Assembly: GCF_958979055.1 (NCBI RefSeq)
Contig: NC_084897.1
Span: 19,445,628-19,509,627 of the forward strand
Direction: 5' to 3'
Length of the DNA stretch: 64,000 bases
Source of the DNA: Alnus glutinosa
Lineage: Eukaryota > Streptophyta > Magnoliopsida > Fagales > Betulaceae
The notes under the pieces were generated by a model. The model was not told where the DNA came from, searched no databases, and saw only the letters and a list, made by a program, of their open reading frames with translations. A program made the translations under genes and the position numbers. Of this stretch, positions 34,353 through 44,500 are shown one piece after another; positions within the stretch are counted from its first letter, which is position 1, and every line of letters starts with the position of its first letter.

Positions 34353-34636
34353 TAGATTGTCTTTTATATCTTGGCAGACTTGGCGTACCCTAGCCCCCAA
34401 TCCCACTTTCCATTAATCATGCATAGTGTCATGACAAATTGGTATCTGTTCAGAAAAATTATGATTATCTAATTAAAATTTTAAAATTAATTATGTTTTA
34501 TATATATATATATATATATAACTTTCAAAGTCAAATTCTTGTATTGTTGCCTTACAAGTTGGTTAAAGTAGTCAGAATGTGTGCAATTCACATTGTCTGA
34601 ATAAAGTTGAAAATTCACTCACTTGGATCGACGAAC
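33270..34636. other. NOP58 3'UTR and intergenic DNA with (TA)n
   Basis: The first ~300 bp are probable 3'UTR. 33600-33760 contains an inverted pair (ATTTCTTTTCTAAATCAACC and, in reverse, TTTAATGGTTAATTTAGAAA), perhaps a small MITE. (TA)n runs lie at 34292-34350 and 34499-34520. No gene was seen. Confidence 0.5.
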
Positions 34637-34649
34637 AAATAATAGATTC

Positions 34650-35586
34650 AAGCCAAAAAGCTTTAGAATAAAAAGACAAATCCTTCTTCTAGAGAGAGAG
34701 AGAAGCTCTTATTTTCTTGAGAGAGAAAGTTTCTTTTCTGGTTTTTGTTCGCCGGGAAGGGAGGTTTCTCCGGTGGTGGTGCCTCCTAGCCTTCATGGGC
34801 TATGGAGTTTTTTGATTCTCCATTGTTTGTACCGGTGGAGGTAGTTTTCTCCAAGTTATTAGTGCTATGGAGCTTTTGCTTCTCCTAGTCTTTTCTGGGC
34901 TTTGGAGTTTATGTTGGTTTTTGTTGGTTTTTCTTCTTCTTCTTCTTGTTTCTCTGACAGGAGGTTCTTCTTGAGGCGTCCGATGGGGTGATATTGTTAT
35001 CGTTCGTGTCGCCTGTGGAGTGTTTTTGGACTTTATTTGTTAGGCTAATTTTGATGTTAGATCTACGCTTATCCATCGGCTTCTGAGAGACGCGCCACTC
35101 AGATGGGTCCACCAATGTTTTCTGGTTCCGCCGTTGATTGCTTCGGCTGTGTGGGTTACCAGTGACCGGCGTGTGACAGGGAAGTCTTCTCTTTGAGCTG
35201 CGCGTGATGGTCACGTTCCGCCTCTTTTCGCCTTGCAAAGGTGGCGCCCGGACACAGGGAGGCCGATCTGGTGTTTGGTAGACTCCGGCGATGACAGTGC
35301 CCCTTCCGACGACTTGGGTTGATTTTTCTATTAGTTGTATTTGTGTATTCCCTTGTTTCTAGGTACAGTTTGCTTATGTATGACTCAAATTTTATTGGAA
35401 TTATCTTTGTAATGAAGGCTTGATTGTAATTTTAGTAAAATTTGGAATTCTGCATAGGCAGCTGTTTTTTAAACCAGATCCTTTTGGCTTAAGAGTGTGG
35501 GGGGTCTGTCCCTCATTTATCACAATGTAAGCCTTTGGGCTTTTAAAATTTATAATAGCACATGCTATTAGTTAAAATAAATAAAT
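34650..35586 (+). mobile_element. 937-bp retroposon with 13-bp TSD and (TAAA)n tail
   Basis: The segment is bracketed by AAATAATAGATTC at 34637-34649 and 35587-35599, a perfect 13-bp duplication. It ends in AAATAAATAAATAAAT-type repeats. These are hallmarks of target-primed reverse transcription by a LINE-type enzyme. The 5' part is rich in GAGA and TCTCC words; the middle is unusually GC-rich for this window (35080-35320). There is no long ORF and no RT, EN or Gag motif, so it is non-autonomous: a SINE-like element, an internally deleted LINE or a retroposed transcript. I do not recognise the family. Confidence 0.75.
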
Positions 35587-35599
35587 AAATAATAGATTC

Positions 35600-36206
35600 T
35601 TTTGTTATCCTGTAATTCCAAAACTACAAGAAAATGTCTTATAAATAAAATAATAATGTATATCATTAAAGTATACGCATTAAAATTAGTAGGCAACACA
35701 TCGTGGCTCTCTTCCTCATAGAGACCGAGACTAGTGACGATGTTTGGGAACAACCTAACTGAATTGTTTTCGTTTTTTTTTTTTTTTTTTTTCTAAGAAA
35801 TCATGTTTGGCTCAACTTAATTTCTTTTCAACCCAACTCAAATTTTTTTAACCCAATTAAAATATATATATATATAAACGAAAAAAAAAATAACATTAAA
35901 AAAAATTTAAGAGTGGCTGAACCACCCCCAGGTGGTGGCCGAACCACTCACAGGTGTTTGGGGGTGGACCGGCCACCCCCGAAACAGTTGGGGGTGGCTC
36001 TAGGGGTGGTTCGAAACCACCCCAATTTTTATTTTTATTTTTTTCAAATTTTTATTTTATTTTCTTTTCTAAGTCTATTTATTTTAAATATATTCAATTT
36101 AAGAAATCTTCCTAAACATAATTTCTATTTTTTTTTTCTCAGTTTTTGAAATTTTGAAAAAAATTTCAAAACAAAACAAAAAAATAACACATCCAAACAA
36201 ACCTAT
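35600..36206. other. Repeat fragment with GGTGG/CCACC palindromes
   Basis: 35910-36025 is a GC-rich block of alternating GGTGGC and CCACCCC words, like the cores of the foldback elements at 27186-28362, set in AT-rich DNA. It is probably a third, more decayed member; clear terminal repeats were not found. The ORF through it is a by-product. Confidence 0.45.
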
Positions 36207-36591
36207 TGTAACACCCCCTGCCCAGTAGGGCTAGGTTTGTCCATTTACTTATTCAAAGACACAAAGAGTCATAAGGTTTGCCAGATAATTTAACTAACAT
36301 ACTGAATTATTAAAGTAAAAGAAAATAGTTTTAATTCAAAACCTCAATAATTACGGAAACGATTATCTTAAATAACATTTATGATCGACGTCATAAATAA
36401 AAACCCAATGAAAATATAAGTTCTGTGTTAGTGCACTTATTATGGTGAATTTCAATTCAATAATCTTATTGCTATCCTAGATTCCCATTCTAGCCACCTA
36501 AGTCAATCTGCTCATATCCTGAAAATAAAAACAAAGTAAGGGAAAGCGATAAATGCTCAGTAAGAAAATCTTCAACCATAAAACAGTTGAG

Positions 36592-37031
36592 TAGAGGTGT
36601 TCATCGATTCGGTAGACGGTTAAATCGGTTAATTCGGTCGGTTAACCGACTTTTGTCGGAATGTAGTCGGTGAATTTATTTCGGTTAAGCGGTTAATAGG
36701 CGGTCGGTTAAATCGGTTAACATAGGTAATGAAACGACGCCGTTTTGATTTTTTTAAAGAAAAAAAAATGATCAAACATTTCTTCTTACTAAAACGACGT
36801 CGTTTCATTTTATGTCGGTTCGGTTAATTGGTCGGAATAGAGGGCGGTTTGGTTACAGCTTAAATGGCGGTTCGGCTCGGCTCGGATACCGCTTAAAAGG
36901 CGGTTCGGTTACCGATCCGGCTTTCGGAACAAAATTTTATACCGACTACCGAACCGAAAATTAGTCGGTAGGCGGTCGATGGCGGTTTGATTCAGTAAGC
37001 GGTCGGTAGGCGGATAATTTGCCCACCCCTA
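36592..37031. mobile_element. hAT-like MITE with perfect 8-bp TSD
   Basis: The 440-bp element begins TAGAGGTGTTCA and its inverted end reads TAGGGGTGGGCA. It is flanked by CAGTTGAG on both sides (36584-36591 and 37032-37039), the 8-bp TSD typical of hAT transposons. The interior is dense in CGGTTAA/CGGTTCGG words and has no transposase. It inserted into the solo LTR and is therefore younger. Confidence 0.92.
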
Positions 37032-38030
37032 CAGTTGAGTTAAATTCATTTTCTTTAAAACTGTACTTATAACACTCTTATTCTTTAAATCTCAATAAGA
37101 TATAAAATATAAATCCATTATTTTACTTAAATCATATAAATATTTGCTTTTATATAAAATTTCTCATTTTAGGGCCCATGTACGCTATTACGCTTTGTGT
37201 ACTATGGTTGTGCGGTCCTTTTGACCATGACAGTGACTATGACCGCAGACCTGTCTGTCAACTAATTAATCGAAGTGCACTTAGCACGACATAGGGATGA
37301 ATTACCGCCTTCTCAACGTCATTAAGCGATTACGCTTCCTTCTTAAGTAACAGTACGAAGCTCATACATCTGTGAATATCTCTGGAGCCAAAATAACCTC
37401 CTCCACACACGAGTCCTTGAAATAATAAATCATTTCTATTTCTTTTACTACACATGAAACTTGTTCGGACTATGTATGTGAGGGTTTTCATAACTTTATA
37501 ACTTTCTTTATTTAAAACTTTTCATATATGGAAACTTATCTTCATTAGAATAACTGAGAACTGTACAAAAATGTAATTTTCTAAAATAGATTGCCTTTCA
37601 TTTAAAAATTTCATAAAATTCAAGGGTTGTACCCATACCAAGTTTAGTAATATAAACAAAATTCTAGGGATTTAAATTCTCTTATAAAAATTATTTCATG
37701 TAAGCACGATTTTATTAATTTTAACATAAGGATAACATAGCATACAAAATTTTCATAAATAAATACAGAGATTTTATAATGATATCATGCAATGAAATTA
37801 TATTTAGAAGGAGTTAAGGATCCCCTTACCTTGATACAGCTGCTAAAAGACTGATCTAAAATATCACACACCTAAATTGATAAAACTTAATTACGTCAGC
37901 CTTAGGCTATAATGCAAATCATAAATAGAATCAGACCTAATGTGTCTCGGCTTTCCAATCTCTACCTATATCATGATTATAGGTGTTTTATTGTTATTAT
38001 GAAATTATTAAACAATATTTTAGTATGTAT

Positions 38031-38288
38031 GTTTTGGGTTTCATGAAAACTCTTGTATCATATTTATAAAATATGGTATTAATTCATTGTGTAAAAAAAA
38101 TTGTTCTTTAAAAAATATTAGTTGTTCAAGTCAAAATCAAGAAAAGAGATATTTATGTATATAAAAATATTTATTCGTTTTGGGTTTCATGAAAACACTT
38201 GTATTATATTCATAAAATATGGTATTAGTTCGCTGTGTGAAAAAAATTGTTCTTAAAATAATATTAATTGTTCAAGTTAAAATCAAGA

Positions 38289-38373
<85 letters not shown>

Positions 38374-38530
38374 GTTTTGGGTTTCATGAAAACTCTTGTA
38401 TCATATTTATAAAATATGGTATCAGTTCATTGTATAAAAAAAAAAAAAAAATTGTTCTTAAAATAATATTAGTTGTTCAAGTCAAAATCAAGAAAAGAGA
38501 TATCTATGTATATACAAATATTTATTCTTT
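38031..38530. repeat. Tandem triplication of a ~146-bp unit with (TA)n expansion
   Basis: Three copies start GTTTTGGGTTTCATGAAAAC at 38031, 38177 and 38374 and share ATAAAATATGGTAT, AATTGTTCTT and TTGTTCAAGT.AAAATCAAG. Copy 2 has a long TA run (38291-38371) in place of a short AT segment, which lengthens it to ~197 bp. Confidence 0.88.
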
Positions 38531-38835
38531 AAAGGCATGACAAGAAAGAAATTATAAGTTGTATATATATATAAGACCCAAGTGGTGATGGTTTCAAAAC
38601 ATAAAATAAGTCATGTATATGCACTTACACGTGATGACTATGAATGATATCTTCCACAAAAGATGAAAAGTATAACAAAATATTACAAGAAATACTATAT
38701 ATAAGACAAAACAATGGATGATAGAGGTTTCATACCTAGTACAGTTATTGTGATGGAGTAGAAGACTAAGAGTTGTCCAATTTTTTTGCAAAGTAATAGA
38801 GTGTGCCGTAGAGAGAAAGAGAGAGATAATTGACT

Positions 38836-38925
38836 AGGTGATTGTGAGAAATCACTTATGGGACCCACCTGACTGGATAAATGGTTGGGCAAGTGGGTCC
38901 CAAAAGTGGTTTCTCACAATCACCT
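38836..38925. other. Near-perfect hairpin, 33-nt arms
   Basis: The arms at 38836-38868 and 38893-38925 pair at 31 of 33 positions around a 24-nt loop. The arm begins AGGTGATTGTGAGAAA and ends GGGACCCAC. It could be a tiny MITE, or, if transcribed, a small-RNA-producing hairpin. Confidence 0.8.
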
Positions 38926-39384
38926 GCCCGAATTATCTCAAATTCGAACAAATAATTGTAGAGGATCTTAATCCAGATAATAAAGGAAGAGAGAGAAGGA
39001 GCGGTACGACTATAGTGAGGTAGGAGGCTAGAGTTTTGTCTCATTTTCATCTTTTACTTATAGGGTTTAGATATAATGGAGTGTATTTTTGATATAGTGA
39101 AAATAAAATAATAACGGTGGATAAAATTCCGTAAATGCCATAAATTTTTTTTATTTAAAAAAATATTGTATCTTTATAGATTTGGGAAAAATATTAAATT
39201 GTGAGACTCTATTAAAATTTCGTAAATACAGCCTATAGAATTTTCCTTTGTCATTTAATTATTCATTGACCAATATTTTGAGAAAAATTAGTGTGAATTA
39301 AAATTTTATACTCTTTAAAAAATTAATTCTCCATGACTACTAAAATTACGTAAATCTCCCTAGAGGAATACCGGGATCGTTACA

Positions 39385-40830
39385 CCTGTATCACTAGATA
39401 AATCTCAAACACTTACTTGATTTATTGAGTCTCTTCCTTATATGTTTAAGTCCGATTAAGGATCACCTGAAGGGTTGACTGAATAATAGCAAGGGTCTTT
39501 ACTTTAGAGTGATTAGGTGAGAGGGAGGACACGCTCAAGTGTCCATGGATACATACAATACTAAGGATATGTTTGGTACGTGAAATGATTATTCTATTAA
39601 TAAAAATAAATAATTTTTATTATTAATGAAAAAAATGTGAATAAAATAACATTGATGTTATAGTATACGAGAAGAATAGTTATTCCTCGTTTTAAGAAAT
39701 AGTTATTCCATTCCTAGTAAAAGTTAATTTTTTTTTTTTTTTTTTTTCTAATAGAATAGTTATTTCGTGAACCAAAAGTACCTCAAGTAGGTGAGACTTA
39801 TGCATATTAATTTGTATTCACAACCTTCCTTCTATTGTACTTTGGATGTGCTCAACCCCCTTTGAGAGATTGCAGTGAGTCTCCCACATTCCACATTGTC
39901 GTAGGTAGAGAGTTCTAGGGCTGTATATAAATGAATAAGTTTGTTCGGCAACTTGTTCATATAAACTCGATTCGAATTCAGGTCGTTTAATAAATGAGCC
40001 AATCGTGAACATAAAATTAGGCTCGATTATTAAAGAAGCCCTACTTGTATAATCTCGACTGATTCTTATAAGCTCATATAACTCTATTTTTAATATTTTA
40101 TAGTATTATTTTAATTTTGTAATTAGAACAAATTAAGTAAAAGATGAATTATCTTCGTAATATAATGGATATTGCTTGAATTATTGTTCTCGTGAGTCTT
40201 GATATAGATATATATGTGTTTGTGTGTATGTATAAATATGTGTGTGTGCATAATATATTTATATACATACTATTATACATTTAAACTCGAGATTGTATTA
40301 TTTACGATTTAAGTTAATTTGTTTAATTAACTCAAATGATAAAATCTTTAACAATAATTAGTCTGAATTTACACAAAAAACTATTATTATATTTACTTTA
40401 TATAAAGAATGAATGAGTTAATTAAGCCGCTTGCGAACAAATTTGAATTCACACAAAAAAAATTAAATAAGTTAAGCTTAAACAAATTATTTAACTTAAT
40501 AATAAACTCAAGTTTAGCTCATATTCGGAAAAAAAAAAAATTAATAAATAGAACTTGAACATCCATACTCGAGTTGATTACTCCCCTACTGCTAACCTCT
40601 ATACCTACTTGCCCTTTTGCTCGTAAAAATGAAAGAAAGAAATTTCCAGTTAAGGTAAAACTTATTTATTTATATATATATATAAATAAATAAATAAATA
40701 CCTTTTGAAATATATATATATATATATTTCAAAAAAGAACCCTAGAAGATGTAATGGAAAAATGAGTAAAAAAGAAAGTCAGTCGGTCTATTTAGGAAAT
40801 AATTATTAAAATCCATGGCTTTTACGCGAG
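39385..40830. other. Intergenic DNA, repeat-rich
   Basis: 39566-39782 is a MITE (listed separately). 39910-40570 is AT-rich with Arg/Leu-coding-like ACTCGA/TTCGAA words typical of an old dispersed element; its ends could not be fixed. 40670-40725 holds short TA and ATAAA inverted microsatellites. No gene was seen. Confidence 0.45.
39566..39782. mobile_element. 217-bp MITE with ~34-bp inverted repeats
   Basis: The left end GATATGTTTGGTACGTGAAA and the inverted right end GGTACTTTTGGTTCACGAAA align, and both continue into TATTCTATTA. It is non-coding with a central poly-T; no TSD was found. Confidence 0.6.
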
Positions 40831-40840
40831 TTGTGCGGGA

Positions 40841-40866
40841 GGAGAGAGAGAGAGAGAGAGAGAGAG
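40841..40866. repeat. (GA)n microsatellite in the kinase gene leader region
   Basis: A GA dinucleotide run near the probable transcription start of the kinase gene. The leader exon likely ends at ATCACT|GTAAGT (intron from 41059), with the next exon from 41489. Confidence 0.85.
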
Positions 40867-41491
40867 TACTGGGGGGACGGGGGTTTTGACTTCTGTGAAA
40901 ATGGGAAGATCTCTGCTGCTCTTTTTATTCCTCTTCTTGTCCGAGTGCAAAGAAAAGACTGCATAAGACACCAAAACACAACAGAGGCTCACAATCTCTC
41001 TCCCTGTCACTGTCTTGTACCCCAATCACTCTGTTTGTATAACTAAGATTCAATCACTGTAAGTCTCTCTCTAACTCTCTTGGCAATTTTTTTGATGCCC
41101 CAACAATTTATTTCCTTTTACGTATCTCACTTTTGAAGCTCTTTCTTGCCTCACTTTCTTCAATACCCAGATCAACTTTTGGCTCCAAATGAATCTTGGC
41201 AGCTCCTAATCATTCATAATTGACTCTAATGAGTCTGTTTTCTATCTTTCTTTTATGTTTGAATGGTTATGTTTACTTTTAATCATATGGGTCAATTTTT
41301 GTATAAATAAATACGTTTGTTTCTGTGAAATTAATATTGATCAGTTGAAGTTCTTATGGGATCATACAGTTAGAGATAGAGCTGATTTAAGCCGTTGACT
41401 CTTGAAGTTATTTATGCTTGTGGTTGATTTTTAGTGACAAATTCTCTGTAATTGAAGGTCTCATTTATGTATGTGTGTGGGTGTGTAGACC

Positions 41492-41534
41492 ATGTTGAGC
41501 AATGAGGTTTAGATTAAAGAAATGGGGTGTGTGA
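41492..41534 (+). promoter_or_regulatory. Two upstream ATGs in the kinase 5'UTR
   Basis: ATG at 41492 opens a 6-codon uORF ending TAG at 41510-41512, nine bases before the main ATG (41522). A second ATG at 41502 opens a 10-codon uORF that overlaps the main start and ends at 41534. Both lie in the second 5'UTR exon and could lower or regulate translation; that role is inference. Confidence 0.7.
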
Positions 41535-44500
41535 TCAGTCGAGAAGTGTCCACGGGTATAGTATCAGAGGCAAAGGAGGAGAAGAATCTGAGTGCTCAGT
41601 CTAATAGAAAGGTAGAAGAGCTTTCAGCAAGGAAAGTGGAAAGGAACGTTGTTGGGGCTCAAAACGGTGGGATAAAGGAGGAGAAGGATGGTGGTGATGG
41701 GGGTCAGAGGTCACCGGGGGAGAGAAAAAAGTCTAGGGCGAACCCCAGGCCGAGTAATCTACCAAAGCATTCACGAGAGAAGGTTGTGGTTGAGTGGCCG
41801 TCCTGGCTAACAAACGCATGTGGGAAGGCTCTTGATGGGTTGATTCCACGAAGGGTGGACACTTTCCGCAAGATTGATAAGGTGGGTACCTTTTTGTTGT
41901 TGTTGTTGTGGAAAATGGTTTGATTTGGGATTTTTGGATGCCTGTCTTGAATGATTTAACCCTGGCCATTCTGCAGTTAATAGCCACAAATTATGTTTAT
42001 TTTTTGTTTTGAAAAAGGAAGAAATGTGATGATGGGTCATGTTCAGATGATTTTTTATTTATTTTTACATCAATTCTCTGTCACAAATGATGTGGCAGTG
42101 ACAGGCTCAAAATTAATGCACAATGTTGATCAGTATATGTGAAAATGAAGGGAAAACATGACGGTTACATCATTTGAGATGGGCAATTCATGATGTATAG
42201 TGTTAACCTTGGTTTATAATATTCCTTCTTTTGATTCTCTATTTTTTTTTTCCTTGGAACTTCTGATGTTAGATTGGGCAAGGAACATATAGTAACGTGT
42301 ACAAAGCAACAGATTTGTTGACGGGTAAAACTGTTGCCCTGAAAAAGGTTCGATTTGATAATTTGGAACCTGAGAGTGTGAAGTTTATGGCTAGAGAGAT
42401 TCTCATTTTGCTGAAATTGGATCATCCCAATGTTGTGAAGTTGGAGGGTTTGGCTACATCAAGGATGTCATGTAGTTTGTATCTGGTGCTTCAGTACATG
42501 GAGCATGACTTAGCTGGGCTTGCTGCTAGCCCAGGAATCAAATTCACAGAGGCTCAGGTTTGCCTGTGTTTGCCTTGAAAATTGAAGTTAATGAACATGT
42601 TCTTTCCGTGCACTTCATAATGTTCCTGTTATTCCAGGTCAAATGTTATGTACATCAATTACTGTCTGGACTTGAGCACTGTCACAACCATGGTGTGCTT
42701 CACCGTGACATTAAAGGATCAAATCTTCTCATTGACAATGGTGGAATACTTAAGATTGCTGACTTTGGGCTGGCTTCTACCTTTGATCCAAACCACAAGC
42801 GCCCCATGACTAGTCGTGTGGTCACTCTCTGGTATCGACCTCCTGAACTTCTTCTTGGGGCTACTGATTATGGTGTGGGCATTGACCTTTGGAGTGTAGG
42901 TTGCATTTTAGCTGAGTTATTGGCTGGGAAGCCAATTATGCCCGGTCGTACAGAGGTAACTACGTACTTTCTTGTCTCTCTTTGCTTTATTTGCAGTATC
43001 ATATGTCAACCTTCTATTTCAATTTTTATAACCTTTGGTATTTGGGGTGATAAGTTCTATAGCCAATATTATTTTGAATATCCATGTTCTTATCTTATTA
43101 TGATTATTCCTAATCATGTCTTACATTATCTACACCAAATGGTCAGCAAAAAGACTTTTGTTTTTCCGCTTTCCATTTCTTCTTGCTCTTGGTTACTTGT
43201 AATTTTGATAGAAGCTTGCAAATGCTGTATTCGTTGAGGCTCTTTTTATTGTTTGAGCACCTATCTTTTCTTTTCTTTTTTTTCCTATTATATTATCTAT
43301 TATTTATTATTGTTGCCTTTATGTTTATAGATTTTAAAGCCCTGTTATTGCCTTATTCCAAAACTTAATGTATGAGGGGTTGGATATAATTGTCGTTATC
43401 TATCTAGGTGATGTTGCCTGATAATTTGATTTAAAATGCCTTTGCTTTAGTAGTACGTCCATATTCCTATTTTGGATGATTCAAATCTTGGATAGGTCAG
43501 ATTTTGCATCTTATTGGTTTGATTTCTTGTAGCTTAAAATATCTAGCATTTTTTTTTTGTATGTGTAAGAAACGTAAATTATATTTTGAATGTTAAATAT
43601 ATTCTTTTTTCTTTCCCTTCTTTTCACTGGTGGGTAAGCAAGAGGTGAGAATGTTGTTACATAGCATATTATGGCGAGAGTTTGTTGCTCCTTGTTGTCT
43701 ACTGCATTTTGGACATGCATATATAATTGTTTGTTTAGAGCAGGTCTGATATCTTTACTACTCACGTAGGTAGAGCAACTACATAAGATATACAAGCTAT
43801 GTGGCTCACCTTCGGATGAATACTTTAAAAAAGCAAAGTTGCCTAATGCAACCTTATTCAGGCCCCGTGAGCCTTACAAAAGATGCATAAAAGAGACATT
43901 TAAAGATTTCCCTCCATCATCATTGCCCCTTATTGATACGCTTCTTGCAATTGATCCAGCAGAACGTCAGACAGCCACAGCCGCATTAAGAAGTGAGGTG
44001 AGTCTTTTTTTGACCAATCTTTTTCAATTAAAATGCTTGAATGTATTCTGTTTTTGGCATCCTTTGATATTCATGGCTTCTCTAGACTTGACAATTTGAG
44101 TAGTGTTAAATTCTTTATTTATCTACGTGCTTGTTTTCCTAAGTTGTTGGTGAAACCAAGTGGAGAAATCCTTTAATCGAGTCACCTACTAACTGGAGTT
44201 AATGATTAATTTACCTAGAGTCATTACAGTCCATTGCAGGTTTAATGTAATAGTTTGGTCCCTAAAAGTCATTATTGCCTATCAATGGTAACCGGTTTCT
44301 TGGTCCATTACAAGTTTACTCATACACAGTGGAGACTTTTATTTAAAAATCTTGATAATTACGAACTCATTATAGGTCAGGTTCTTAATCTTTTTCTCCT
44401 GGAAGATGCACTCATTAAGACCTGAAAAATGTTGAGACAAGACTTGTTGTTGACGAATCTGGTCTCCTCAAAAGCCCAATACCATTTTTGCTGAACTGGA

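Larger units (their letters stand above)
36207..39384. mobile_element. Probable 3.2-kb solo LTR (gypsy-type), with nested repeats
   Basis: The left end TGTAACACCCC and the inverted right end TGTAACGATCCCG match in style and begin TG / end CA. The flanks are CCTAT (36202-36206) and CCTGT (39385-39389), a 5-bp duplication with one transition. No gag-pol is present. Nested inside are a hAT-like MITE (36592-37031), a tandem triplication (38031-38530) and a 33-bp-arm hairpin (38836-38925). Without the insertions the LTR would be about 2.4 kb, long but within range for plant gypsy LTRs. Confidence 0.65.

Noticed and set aside
34623-34844. 73-codon ORF at the start of the 937-bp retroposon
   Set aside because: It begins before the element boundary and has no recognisable motif, so it is probably chance.
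36000-36020. GGTTCGAAACC resembling a tRNA B box
   Set aside because: No A box or cloverleaf around it; it is part of the GGTGG/CCACC palindromic repeat.
38268-38540. Ile-Tyr repeat ORF, and a similar one at 8639-8989
   Set aside because: It is a translation of a (TA)n microsatellite.
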